From: Mytilus californianus
Taxonomy: Eukaryota > Mollusca > Bivalvia > Mytilida > Mytilidae
Assembly (NCBI RefSeq): GCF_021869535.1
Contig: NW_026262679.1
Coordinates: forward strand, 78,551,143 to 78,615,142
Reading direction: 5' to 3'
DNA: 64,000 nt
Part shown: positions 1-10,529 of the stretch, piece after piece
Position numbering within the stretch: the stretch's first letter is position 1
Layout of the letters: every line of letters starts with the position of its first letter
Position numbers and translations under genes: made by a program
The notes under the pieces: generated by a model
Told to the model about the DNA's origin: nothing
The model's database searches: none
What the model saw: the letters and a program-made list of their open reading frames with translations, nothing else

Positions 1-21
1 CAGCAACGTACATTTTGTGTT

Positions 22-264
22 GAGGCATGGACCATTTGACTTTCTGGGGGCCTGGGTTTTTTTGCTAAAAAAACAATCTGGCCTATTCAGTTGCTAAAAC
101 AATATTCTGGCTTCATGTCCTATTCCTTTGTCTTTACAAATGTTGAAAAAAATATTCTTGCTTTGGATTGACTGAAAAAAAATATTCTTGCTCGGTTTGC
201 AAGTTAAAAAAACATCTGGCTTGATATAACCCCCCTCCCAAAAACCTAAATGGTCCATGCCTTA
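22..264. mobile_element. Short inverted-repeat element (family C MITE)
   Basis: The ends are a perfect 15-bp inverted repeat, AGGCATGGACCATTT at 23-37 and its complement at 248-262. A G-run follows the left arm and a C-run precedes the right arm. The interior repeats short lines with poly-A and 'tattcttgct' or 'ctggct', and no ORF is visible. The termini resemble those of the insert at 29022-29303 (CCATTTGA followed by T-run and G-run), so I treat both as one family. Non-autonomous DNA element is an inference from structure; superfamily unknown. Confidence 0.55.
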
Positions 265-315
265 GGGAATATTTATCAATTATGGACGTTTGACGAGTTC
301 AACATGTTATATATG

Positions 316-376
316 GACCTGTTTAGATTATATTGACTGAGGACAAAGTCTGAGTGTCAATATAATCTAACAGGTC
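316..376. repeat. Inverted repeat, 21-22 bp arms
   Basis: Arms at 316-337 and 356-376 (GACCTG..TTAGATTATATTGAC and its complement) differ by one base and flank an 18-nt loop. It may be a small hairpin or the remnant of a foldback element. The stretch 377-897 holds nothing further that I recognise. Confidence 0.5.
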
Positions 377-898
377 GATATAATGTATTGACTGAGTTAA
401 AGTCCTTGATTTATATATTACATATGTATTATGTATTAAGAAAATTTGTGTTCAATGTTCTGTATATTTTTAAAATTGTATTTTGAAAGAATTTTAACAT
501 GTTGAAAATATCATTTTTTTTTAACAACTTCATAGCTTGTTGCGTAAGCTTTCTTGTATTCTTACAGTCTGCATTTAACATAAAAATCTTGAAATCTCCT
601 GATAAACTTGCAAATTTTCTTTTCTGCTGCGACACTTCCTCCTAGGTTGTTGTGTGTGACATCATGAATCTAAATTTTGCAAGATTTTTTTATATTAACC
701 GTCAATAATTTAATTTTGGATGTAACGCATCTTCTGATTGAGCTGATAAACAAAACAATGTCAGCCATAGTTTAGTCATGTGACTGTGACGTCATCAACG
801 GTTTTTCATGGTTTACTATGGTTTAAAATGGAATTTAGAATTAAATTATTAAGAAATGACTGTAATATTTTTTCTGTCTATTTTCGAAATAACATAAA

Positions 899-2584
899 CA
901 AGAGGCTCTCAAGAGCCTGAATAGTTCACCTGTTATTTTTTTAGCTTAAATCTTTCATCAATGATTATTTTTGCTTTTACCCATATGTTCCATTTTAGCC
1001 ATAGTGTCTATGTTTCTTGACGTACAATGAAATGAAGTACAAAATTTATACTAGATTCATTTGAGAAGATTTTTAAAGTTAAAAAACATAAAACAACTTG
1101 TGTAAAATGGTCCTTAAAGCGCAATAACTCCTAAATGGGTCAATTGACCATTTTGGTCATATAAAAACTTTTTAGCTGTTTACAGTTTATCTTTATCTTC
1201 AATAATATTCAAGATAATAACCAAAAACTGCTAAAAGGGCTGATAGATCTTGACCTTTGGAACATTTTTACCCCATGTCAGATTTGCTCTAAATGCTTTA
1301 GTTTCTGAGATATAAGCCAAAAACTGCATTTCACCCCTATGTTCTATTTTTAGCCATGGCGGCCATGTTTGTTGATGGATCAAAATTTCGGATACAATTC
1401 ATAAACTAGATTCCTAAAGGAACATTCATTCAAAGTTAAGAAGTATTAGGCACAATAGTTTTAGAAGAGAAGATTTTTAAATGTTAGCAAACTTGATGAA
1501 CACATTGTGTTAAATTGTATTTAAAGGGCAATAACTCCTTAAGGGGTCAATTGACAAATTTGGTCATTTAATTTTTCTGTAGATCTTACTTTGCTGAACA
1601 TTATTGCTGTTTACAGTTTATATCTATCTATAATAATATTCAAGATAATAACAAAAAACTGCAAAATTTCCTCAAAACTACCAATTTAGTGGCAGCAACC
1701 CAACAATTGGTTGTTCGATTTGTCTGAAAATTTCAGGGCTGATAGATCTAAACCATTTTAACAATTTTACCCGAGTCAGATTTGCTCTAAAAGCTTTAGT
1801 TTTGGAGATATAAGCCAAAAACTGCATTTGACCCCTATGTTCTATTTTTAGCCATGGCAGCCATGTTTGTCGATGGATTAAAACTTCGGATACAATTTAT
1901 AAACTAGATATCCTAAGAAACATTTAGATGAAGTTTGAAGGTATTTGGCCCAGTAGTTTCAGAGGAGAAGATTTTTAAATGTTAGCAAACTTGATGAACA
2001 AATTGTGTGAAATTGTCTTTAAAGGGCAATAACTCCTTAAGGGGTCAATTGACAATTTTGGTCATATAAACTTTTTTGTAGATCTTACTTTGCTGAACAT
2101 TATTGCTGTTTTACAGTTTATATCTATCTATAATAATATTCAAGATAATAACAAAAAACTGCAAAATTTCCTTAAAACTACCAATTTAGTGGCAGCAACC
2201 CAACATTGTGTTGTTCGATTTGTCTGAAAATTTTAGGGCCAAAAGATCTTGACCAATTGAACAAAATGACCCCATGTCAGATTTGCTCTAAAAGCTTGTT
2301 TTCGAGATATAAGCCAAAAACTGCATTTGACCCCTATGTTCTATTTTTAGCCATGGCGGCCATGTTTGTCGATGGATCAAAACTTCGGATACAATTTATA
2401 AACTAGATCCCCTCAGGAACATTTAGTTGAAGTTTGAAGGTATTTGGCCCAATAGTTTCAGAGGAGAAGATTTTTGAAGTAGTTTACGACGACAGACGAC
2501 GACGACGACAGACGACGGACGACGAAGGACGCCAAGTGATGGCATAAGCTCACATGGGGCCCTTTGGGCCCCGGTGAGCTAAAA
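899..2584 (+). mobile_element. Hairpin-ended repeat element (family B), copy 1
   Basis: The left end carries AGGCTCT-CA-AGAGCCT (about 903-918). The right end is a strong stem-loop at 2547-2580 (AGCTCAC, GGGGCCC, TTT, GGGCCCC, GGTGAGCT) followed by AAAA. Between them lie three related units, each with a line of the type GGGCAATAACTCCTTAAGG (about 1118, 1525 and 2023), and then a GACGAC-rich stretch at 2485-2530. A second copy lies reversed at 48898-49955 with the same two ends. No transposase is present; short ORFs inside are repeat translations. A 3'-terminal hairpin followed by CTAA suggests a Helitron-like element but is not proof. Confidence 0.6.
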
Positions 2585-2644
2585 ATGTGGTGCACATTTT
2601 AAAATAACCCGCTATGCAAGTTATTCAGTGTGCACCACATTTTT
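2581..2644. repeat. Perfect 16-bp inverted repeat abutting the family B hairpin
   Basis: AAAAATGTGGTGCACA at 2581-2596 and its exact complement at 2629-2644 enclose a 32-nt loop that itself holds AATAAC/GTTATT. It begins directly after the terminal hairpin of the preceding element. It may be a separate foldback insert or part of the target. From 2645 to 3600 I see no recognisable feature. Confidence 0.5.
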
Positions 2645-3611
2645 GATGTTATTTCTTCAGACAGAAAAAATATTACCGTCATTCCTTAAATATACATATA
2701 AATAGAAACATAGCATCAATATACTTAAAAATAGTAACAAGGCTTCGGATACGTAAAATAACCTTTGAAACATGTGATCGTAATATCCAATGAAATCAGT
2801 AGAATGCAACACCAAATGTAATATTTCCTTTGACATCTAACGTGAGGGTACCCAGATTGCACCTTTTTGAGTTTTTTCACCTACGTTCATATATGACCCA
2901 GACAAAAGTTTCCATTCTGTGTTTATTTTGTAAACGTAACCTTTTTTGTAAACGTATCCTTATTTACTATATATTTCCACCAATTTAATTTTGAATCCAT
3001 ATTGAATCATAGAAAAATTGGTTTGAACCGACCTCCAAACAATCCATGATTCTGTAATGAGGAGTAGCCAAATTGCATCCATGCCTATATCACATCCTTA
3101 AAAATCGAATAATAGATGTTTTGTTATATTTCTTCAAATATTTAGAGCAATTTGACATTTGTCCACGCTTACTATTCATTTTTTAAGAAATGGATGCTCT
3201 TAACATATTTTATTTGCTCATTTTTAAAAGATGACTTTTTGTGGACGTCGCATGGCGATGTTTCCATAGATTTTACTTTTTCCAGTGAATACTTCAGCTG
3301 TTGATATATACTGTGGAAGTTTTGTGAATTTTAAATATATTTACCTATTTGAAAGACGAGCATAATGTCAAATAATACAAAAAATACAAATTGTTTAGTC
3401 CCTTAGAAAACTTCTAAGATTTTCGCTGCTATTTTTGCTAAATAGGCGTAATTTGGGTACTGTGTATATATATTTCATACAGATATCATAACACGAGTTG
3501 TGTCCGAATTTTCAGTGAGAAAAAGTACAGTAAATGTACATTTTGTTTTTATAAAAACATCATACTTGCGATAATTTTCGATATAGCATAAAATATTACC
3601 TTTAAATCTGA

Positions 3612-3874
3612 GGGGGCCTCGATGGCCGAGTGGTCGAAGTAGTTACTACTGTAATCACTAGCCAGTCATTACTGAGGTTGTGAGTTCGAACCCCACTCAT
3701 GCGGGTGCACTCGACTCCAATCTTAATTGACTAGGATTGTCAGTTTTCCAATCGAAGGTTGTGATTTTCTCCGAGCACTCCAGCTTCCTCCACCAATAAA
3801 AACTGGCCGCCACGAAATAGCCCAAAAACGGTGCTTAAAAGTGGCGTTAAAACACCAAAAATCAAAAAATCAAA
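3612..3874 (+). mobile_element. tRNA-derived SINE with target-site duplication
   Basis: The head resembles a tRNA with a variable arm. An A-box-like TGGCCGAGTGG lies at 3623-3633 and a B-box-like GAGTTCGAACCCC at about 3682-3694, giving a potential internal RNA polymerase III promoter. A tRNA-unrelated body follows, with a line typical of molluscan SINEs (CCTCCACCAATAAAAACTGG, about 3787-3806), then a tail of ATCAAAA-type repeats. The insertion is flanked by a perfect 11-bp duplication, TTTAAATCTGA (3601-3611 and 3875-3885), as expected for LINE-driven retroposition. It is not a functional tRNA gene, because the body continues far past the tRNA part and the acceptor arm does not pair well. 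Confidence 0.8.
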
Positions 3875-3920
3875 TTTAAATCTGATATTGCATTATGAAT
3901 GGGGAAACAAAATGGAGCCA

Positions 3921-4068
3921 TAGGCAGATCCAGCCCCCCCCCCCCCCCCCCCCCTTTTTGGTGGGAAAAAATTTGGTTGATTATATAGGAAATCACTGAA
4001 GCATGACTGGAGCAGCTCCGCCTTAGGTAAGTCAGTGGCCCCTTATCAAAAGTTCTGGATCCGCCACT
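3921..4068. mobile_element. hAT-type MITE with 8-bp target duplication
   Basis: The termini are imperfect inverted repeats, TAGGCAGATCCAG at 3921 and CTGGATCCGCCACT ending at 4068. They are flanked by TGGAGCCA (3913-3920) and TGGAGCTA (4069-4076), an 8-bp duplication with one mismatch. An 8-bp duplication with a ...GGCGGATCCAG terminus fits widespread metazoan hAT MITEs. A long poly-C run lies just inside the left end. Confidence 0.75.
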
Positions 4069-4230
4069 TGGAGCTATTTCGCAGAAAAAACAATCCACTA
4101 CATTCGTTTTATGTCAAACAGTTTCATGCAAAATGTAATGCGGTACAGGACACAAATTACAATTTTACGAGCTTTGGACTATCATTTCTCATAAATTTAT
4201 CATCAGACTGTATAATACTTGCAATATTAA

Positions 4231-4922
4231 AGGGGCACTAGCTACGAGATATAAAAAAATTATATGATTATTTTGTTCAATCATTAATGAAAGTGGAATA
4301 ATGAAATAATAATTCGCTTTTAGCAGCCAGTATTGTCTAATTTTGTAAAAATAAGCAAATAAATATTGATGATGAATTATTCACTTGCAAGTGAATAATT
4401 CGACCTCATTGAATCCGTATTCACGTGAACTTCAATTTAACCCCTTAGGTAGAGTTGGATAACGCATGAATTGTGTGCATGTTTGATTATCTAAAGTAAA
4501 AGAATGTCAACATTGAAAGTAAACAAAGGTAATTCATTTAATTGACTGATTCAATCCTAAACAAAAATCATTCTTATACAGGTAAAAATGATGATTAACA
4601 TATATTTTTAATCTATAAATGAAACTGAATAGACCTAGAAGAATCCAATTACACGAGTTGCGCTATCTATTTATATCTTTATTTATGTTTATATCCCTTC
4701 TATGGGCGTCGATGGTTTGGAGGAGGTCAACGACAGTTAACTAGATGGCATCTAGACTAAAATACACACAAAACCAAAACGAAGCTACATATTATCGACC
4801 CTATGCCCTGTAAATTGTTTATTTTAGATTTTTTATCATTTGGATAAATGTTTTACATTGTTATATAACAAATGAGAATTTGAGTCAAATCGGTGAACAT
4901 GAATTTGACAGCTTGTGCCCCT
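4231..4922. mobile_element. TTAA-flanked non-autonomous DNA element
   Basis: The left end AGGGGCACTAGCT and the right end AGCTTGTGCCCCT form terminal inverted repeats. Each is flanked by TTAA (4227-4230 and 4923-4926). TTAA duplications occur in the piggyBac and Kolobok superfamilies; I cannot choose between them. The interior has no convincing ORF but contains a perfect 28-bp palindrome at 4374-4401. Confidence 0.7.
4374..4401. repeat. Perfect 28-bp palindrome
   Basis: GAATTATTCACTTG is followed immediately by its exact reverse complement with no spacer. It sits inside the TTAA-flanked element, where it could be a binding site or cruciform; function unknown. From 4927 to about 5315 nothing is recognised. 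Confidence 0.8.
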
Positions 4923-5319
4923 TTAAAATAAGCAAGATTTTGATATACCGCATGTTGGCAGTACATTTTTATTTGAATACCGAAACATGTTTTAGAATAG
5001 GGAGAGGACGTTTTTTTCGAAGTAACACCAGTTAGTATTTTGCGACGTCTCACACAATTTCCTGACATTTGCGTAAAATCCAAATAATAGTTCTACTTTT
5101 TAACTCAAATGAAAGTGCCAAGAGAATTTATGTGATTGTTAAGTGTGTGTTAGCTCCTGTTGTCGTAAATGTAATTTTGTTCATAATTGTATTATATATA
5201 GTTTACTGTATAAATATATCGTTTATGTATGTACTATGTATGAATATTGACCTCTTGTACACTGTTGTGTCTGAGGATAATAAAACTTTGATTCTTTTAT
5301 CTTGAAAAAAATAACTATT

Positions 5320-6250
5320 CAGAAGCATTTATATCACATAAAGAACATATTGAGTCTAAAGAAGCTGAAAACTTGAACGAATACTTTTCTGAAAACTCCC
5401 AATAATGAACCATATACATCAGATCATACATCTCCTGGTGAAGAAAAGGTTACCTATAGTATGTTTAAAAGCTTTAATGATACATTACTTGGTGTGTTTC
5501 TTTTATATAACAGATTTAGGTTCTTACAAGATCTTCCTCTGACTTGGAAACATTCAATCAATAATAATTCTAAGTTTTAAAAGGGGAAAGATGCAAGTGA
5601 CCCACATGCATATATAAACATCTAAATTTGTAAAAATTAGGAAAAAAAGATTATCAATAACAGACTGCATTGATATCTTGAGAAAAATTCATATTTACTC
5701 ACCTAATCTGAGAGTGGATTCTGTCAAAATAAAGGGACCATGGTACAAATAATTAGACTTGATAACGATACAAAAATCATTTAAAAAAAAGAATATTTAG
5801 AGGGACTATTTATTGACTTCCAGAAAGCTTTCGATATGATATGGGAATTTGGACTTAAAAACAAATTGGTCGTAAATGGGATAAAGGGTAACATGCTAGG
5901 GGGGGGGTTATTGTTTTCTTACCAACAGAACCATACATATCATACACACTATCTGAAACTCTCATGATTCAAAATGGTACCCCTCAAGGAAGTTGTACCA
6001 GCCCAACATTATTCAACATTGGGGTAAATGATCTCCCCACATGCTTTAATAATTGTTCTATTTTCCAATTTGCAGACGACAGTGATATATGGTTGTATGG
6101 AATAAATTTTGGTTATATTCAAAGACGAATACAGAAGTAAAGATCTTGACATTTTTAAAACATGGTGTAATAAATTGGGATTTCTAGTTCTATTAAATTG
6201 TTACCCAACTTTAATAATAACCTCTCAGACTTTTCTTTCTACTAAACACA
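5320..6250 (+). pseudogene. LINE A: reverse transcriptase remnant
   Basis: Conceptual translation in shifting frames gives classical non-LTR reverse transcriptase blocks: IDFQKAFDMIW (about 5812-5845), NGTPQGSCTSPTLFN followed by NDLP (about 5970-6040), then FADDS (about 6070-6085) with the catalytic DD, and a thumb-like segment. Upstream, LNEYFSEN near 5370 fits the region before the RT domain of such LINEs. Stops and frameshifts show it is dead. The reading breaks at the inverted-repeat insertion at 6251. The later C-terminal and RNase H pieces at 7214 and 9391 are probably the same element, which suggests an I/jockey-like LINE with an RNase H domain; clade not resolvable by eye. Confidence 0.75.
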
Positions 6251-7213
6251 ATATAATGCCTACCCATGTTCAAATTAGCATAAAGCATGGCATGATAGAA
6301 TTATTTCGATTCTGATAGGAATATTTAGAACTTTTGCACTTCGAAGCGGACCTAAAATACACATCCAAAAGGCAGCCATTTTGATTTGATGAACCAAAAA
6401 TTGAAAACAACACGTTTAATAATTTCATGCGTCCGAAGCGCTTTTCTGGATTTACCTTCATCAGGAACGCTCAAAGCCAAACATTTGAAATCCGAGGGAT
6501 GTATAAGTACCGAAACAGTTGAAGAGCTATATAAAAATACAAATAGCCAAATTCATCTAAGGTCAACTTTGCCTGAGATGGTTGAAACCTTAGTTTCTTT
6601 ATAATTTCAAAATTTATAACGGACAATTTTAGAAAGGTTTGTTATAAATCATGTCAGTACCGAAGTACTGACTACTGAGCTGATGATACCCTCAGGGACT
6701 GATAGTCCACCAGTGATGTAAAAAATTGAAAACAACATGTTTAATAATTTCATGCGTCTGAAGCGCTTTTCTGGATTTACCTTCATCAGGAACGCTCAAA
6801 GCCAACATTTGAAATCCGAGGGATGTATAAGTACCTAAACAGTTGAAGAGCTATATAAAAATACAAAAAACAAATAGCTTAATTCATCTAAGGTCGACTT
6901 TGCCTGAGGGAGTTGAAACCTTAGTTTCTTTATAATTTCAAAATTTATAAACGGACAATTTTAGAAAGGTTTGTTATAAATCATGTCAGTACCGAAGTAC
7001 TGACTACTGAACTGATGATACCCTCGGGGACTGATCCAAAAAGGTTATAGAAAATCAACAGTTGAACGATCAAAAAATTAATATATAAACGTAAACTTAC
7101 TTTTAGAATGATTTTATTTAATTTCCTAGCGAGCAACACCGACAAAACTATCCATTTCGACCTGCATGTTCAATTGACCTTTATGCTAATTTTAACATGG
7201 GTAGGCATTATAT
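6251..7213. mobile_element. Insert with 35-bp inverted ends and an internal dimeric repeat
   Basis: Left arm 6251-6285 and right arm 7179-7213 are inverted copies with one mismatch (outer sequence ATATAATGCCTACCCATGTT). The interior contains two direct copies of a ~330-bp sequence (about 6392-6720 and 6725-7040) with the marker GAAGCGCTTTTCTGGATTTA. It interrupts the reverse transcriptase of LINE A. Short ORFs in it are not conserved between the two internal copies and look spurious. No clear target duplication is visible because the flanks are AT-rich. Confidence 0.6.
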
Positions 7214-7920
7214 AAGTAAGTCGACTTGGTTTAATCATATGCAATATATTGAGGCAAAATGAAACATATCTATTGCACTAATAAGATCTAAAATAGACTA
7301 CGAATGTGAAGTATACAAACTCTGCCTCACATTCTGTATAAAAAGTTCTGGACTGGGTGCAAAGTCAAGCACAGGAGCATATAAAAATGAAGCCACTAGT
7401 GGACTGCAAGTAGAAATGGGTGACTCACCCTTCGAAGAGAATGTAGGAAGTTTCTAATTAAAAAATTCTTCTAGAATATATATAGTCATGATAATAATCA
7501 TCCAACTAAGGAAAGTCTAGCAAAAAAAATCAAACCTTTCTTTGCCTCTAAATAACTCCAGGGAAATAAAACAGCTAGAAAACCTTACTTTTCTGTTGCA
7601 AAAGATATGATTAATCAAAATGATGTAGACTTAAGCAATTTTCACCACCCCCTTGCCATTTGTTTAAACCTCATATATGTTAACAACTATCAAAGCACAT
7701 CTCGAAAAAGATCCAAATTATAATAACACCTCATGTGCATTTGCTATTCCCGAAATGGGAATAAATAATGATTTCAAACTGCCTAAAAAAATGTCAATTT
7801 TTACTTATAGTTTTTGAGCTAATGGCAATATTTCTGTCTCTTATATGGGTAGAAGAATTTAAACCAAATAATGTGATTATATTTGTCGTCTCTTTTATCA
7901 GCTCTCCATGCCTATAGAGC
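7214..7920 (+). pseudogene. LINE A: C-terminal remnant after the RT domain
   Basis: Translation gives a segment of the form TWFNHMQYIEAK, then IRSKIDYECEVYKLC and TGAYKNEATSGLQVEMGDSP (about 7220-7440). These match the order W..H, alirSkidYg, TGA..t....l.vE.G..P seen after the RT domain in I/jockey-like LINEs. The continuation to about 7920 is degenerate. Placed with the preceding RT piece by order and orientation. Confidence 0.65.
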
Positions 7921-7988
7921 AATTTATTTAAGGTAAAAAAAAAAAAAAATATCTAATGATATTTAATTAGTTGTTTTGGTGTAGTCAA

Positions 7989-8032
7989 GGGTGTACAGAA
8001 TTTTCAACAACTGTGCAAAATTCTGTACACCC
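7989..8032. repeat. Perfect 16-bp inverted repeat
   Basis: GGGTGTACAGAATTTT at 7989-8004 and its exact complement at 8017-8032 flank a 12-nt loop. It lies just upstream of the minisatellite and may mark an insertion end. A simple hairpin is also possible. Confidence 0.55.
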
Positions 8033-8104
8033 CTGAGTACGACAAGAAAACAAATTTATTTCTTTTGAAACATTCCTTTACTCATTTTTATACTGGGTTG
8101 TAAA

Positions 8105-9165
8105 AGGGTTCGAAGATGACAAAAGCTAAGCGTGTCTCACAAAATGTTTGGTAAAAGACGACGAAAGCAAAGTGTGCTGATATGACCATTTTAGGTTATA
8201 GACGATGTAATCAAAGTGAACAGCCAAGACCATTTTAGGTTACAGACGACAAAAGCAAAGTGTGCAACCAAGACCATTTTAGGTTACAGACGACGAAAGC
8301 AAAGTGCGGCCAAGACAATTTTAGGTTACAGACAACGAATGTTAAGTGTGCGTTCAAAACCATTTTAAATTAAGGAGGACGTGTGCAGCCAAGACCATTT
8401 TAGGTTACAGACGACAAATGTTAAATGTGCAGCCAAGACCAATTTAAATTACGGAGGACGTGTGCAGTCAAGACCATTTTAGGTAAGGAACGACGAATAT
8501 AAATTGTGCAGTAAAGACCATCCATTTTAGGTTAGGAACGACGAATGCAAAGTGTGCAGTCAAAACCATTTTAAATAACGGAGGACGTATGCAGCCAAGA
8601 CCATTTTAGGTTACAGACGACGAATGTTAAATGTGCAGCCAAGACCATTTTAAATTACGGGGGACGTGTGCAGTCAAGACCATTTTAGGTTAGGGACGAC
8701 GAATGCAAAGTGTGCAGTCAAGACCATTTCAAATTACAGAGGACGTGTGCAGTCAAGACCATTTCAAGTTAGGGTTGACGAATGTAAAGTGTGCAGTCAA
8801 GACCATTTTAGGTTAGGGACAACAAATGCAAAGTGTGCAGCCAAGACCATTTAAAATTATGGAGGACATGTGCAGTCAAGACCATTTAAGGTTAGGGACG
8901 ACGAATGTCAAGTGTGCAGTCAAGACCATTTTAAATTACAAAGGACGTTTGCAGTCAAGACCATTTGAAGAAAGGGACAAAGAATGTAAAGTGTGCAGTC
9001 AAGGCCATTTTAAAATACGGAAGACGTGTGCAGTCAAGACCATTTTAGGTTAGGGACGACAAATGCAAAGTGTGCGGTAAAGACCATTTTAAGTTACAGA
9101 CGACAAATGCAAAGTTTGCAGTCAAAGACCATTTTAGGTTAGGGATGAGAATGCAAGATTCTTCC
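8105..9165 (+). repeat. Minisatellite with two alternating unit types
   Basis: About two dozen units share the core GTGCAGTCAAGACCATTTTA. A longer unit (about 46 bp) continues GGTTAGGGACGACGAATGCAA. A shorter unit (about 36 bp) continues AATTACGGAGGAC. The two types tend to alternate in the middle of the array (about 8370-9050), giving a higher-order pattern, while the left end is more diverged. ORFs here with repeated CSQDHF or VQSRPF peptides are translations of the repeat. The array separates two pieces of LINE A. Confidence 0.85.
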
Positions 9166-9390
9166 TTCATAAGAAATAACATAGTTTATCTTGTAACATA
9201 GTTATCTTGGTGTAGTCAGAAATTCTATTAAAACTGGAATAAGAGTAGTTGAATACTTTTTTTATCCCCGGGTGAACTGGGATGGGGTGTTATTTACACC
9301 CGGATAGTTAACTATTTAAATGAAAGATTCTTCCTAAATAAGAAATAATATTTGTTTATACAACCAGTTAATCAAACTAGATAGTAACAT

Positions 9391-9491
9391 AGTATTTGAT
9401 TGGATCCCAAGCCACTTGGGATTTTAGGAAATGAAATTGCAGACAAGACAGCCAAAGTGGCTCTTAATAAATGTACACTGGATAACTTTTA
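9391..9491 (+). pseudogene. LINE A: RNase H domain remnant
   Basis: Translation gives FDWIPSHLG, then after a one-base deletion near 9420 LGNEIADKTAKVAL. This is the C-terminal hallmark of LINE-encoded RNase H (W.PSH.GI.GNE.AD..AK.A). The frameshift and a following stop show it is inactive. It is in the right orientation and order to be the 3' end of the LINE starting at 5.3 kb. From 9500 to 9970 I recognise nothing. Confidence 0.75.
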
Positions 9492-9974
9492 AAATTAATA
9501 TTCCGCAAATGAAAAGAGAAGATGAACAATCATATTCAGATTAAGATCTGGTTCATTAAGGTTCATGACCCCTCATTTATTTACAGTAGCCATGTGTATT
9601 ACGAAATTTTCAAAGTGCAACAATATCAAAACAGCAAAGATAATGAATAATAGAGATGTGCCATTTTGTACATATACCAAAAGGAAACTTCGTTCAAAGC
9701 AGTTTTATTTATTGTTTTATTGCATTTTATAGAAAATGGGGATTTTGTTGCAAATGAAGCCAAGATTTTTGCAGAAATTCCAGACTTTAATACAGAGATT
9801 TTCGTTATAAAATCTAACATAAATTACTCACTTGTTTATCCATGATGTGCTAGCGTTTATTGTTTACAAAAAGTCCTAAATACCCTGCCACTTCCAGTTT
9901 GTGTTTTTCTTTGTATCAATCTGATGAGTTAAGCTTTTTTCAACTGAATTTAATAGTTTCTTATATTGTGCCGT

Positions 9975-10165
9975 TACACCACTGTCCCAGGTTAAGGGAG
10001 GGTTGAGCGCCCATAAACATGTTTACAACCCCTCCCCCCCTCCCCCCACACCACAACCACCACCATTATGTGTGTGCCTGTCCCTGGTCAGGAGTCTGTA
10101 GTTCAGTCAGTGGTTGTCATTGGTTCATGTCTCATATTTTTTTTCGTAAATTGTTTTGTAATTAA
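9975..10165 (+). repeat. Mussel interspersed repeat (family D) fragment
   Basis: The stretch GGTTAAGGGAGGGTTGAGCG, the spaced C-runs, and the line with AGGAGTCTGTAGTTCAGT match in order the copy at 27670-27830. The 3' tail of the family is missing here. No coding potential. Confidence 0.6.
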
Positions 10166-10529
10166 TTAGGCTGTTTAAGTTTTCTCAGTTGAAATTCTCC
10201 TTATTTTTATATTTACAAATACAATGCTTTGCTGAGCACAGCCTGATACGACCGCAGAGGTCGAACCCTGAACAGTTGGGGTAAGTTTGGACACAATATT
10301 CAAGCTTGATACTGTCTGAACTTGGATTGTGATCAAATTTTTGACATAATATAGGTTTCTGACACAAAATAAATGTGGTCAAAGATCTTAAAATTTGAAA
10401 TGGGACATTTAATTTACCTAGAATGGTCTGATATCTAAAATCTAACAACATGGTTAGATTCAGCATATAAAAAAATAAATGTGGATAGTGTCCACATGTG
10501 GACACAGATTATGCCCCCTTGCATATCAT

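Noticed and set aside
3612-3700. Possible tRNA gene (A- and B-box-like motifs)
   Set aside because: It continues into a SINE body and tail and is flanked by an 11-bp target duplication; the acceptor stem does not pair well.
8666-9053. ORFs with repeated cysteine-containing peptides (CSQDHF)
   Set aside because: They are direct translations of the minisatellite; frame changes with unit length.
8105-9165. CRISPR-like array
   Set aside because: Units are contiguous with related, non-unique spacers, no cas genes are present, and the context is animal DNA.
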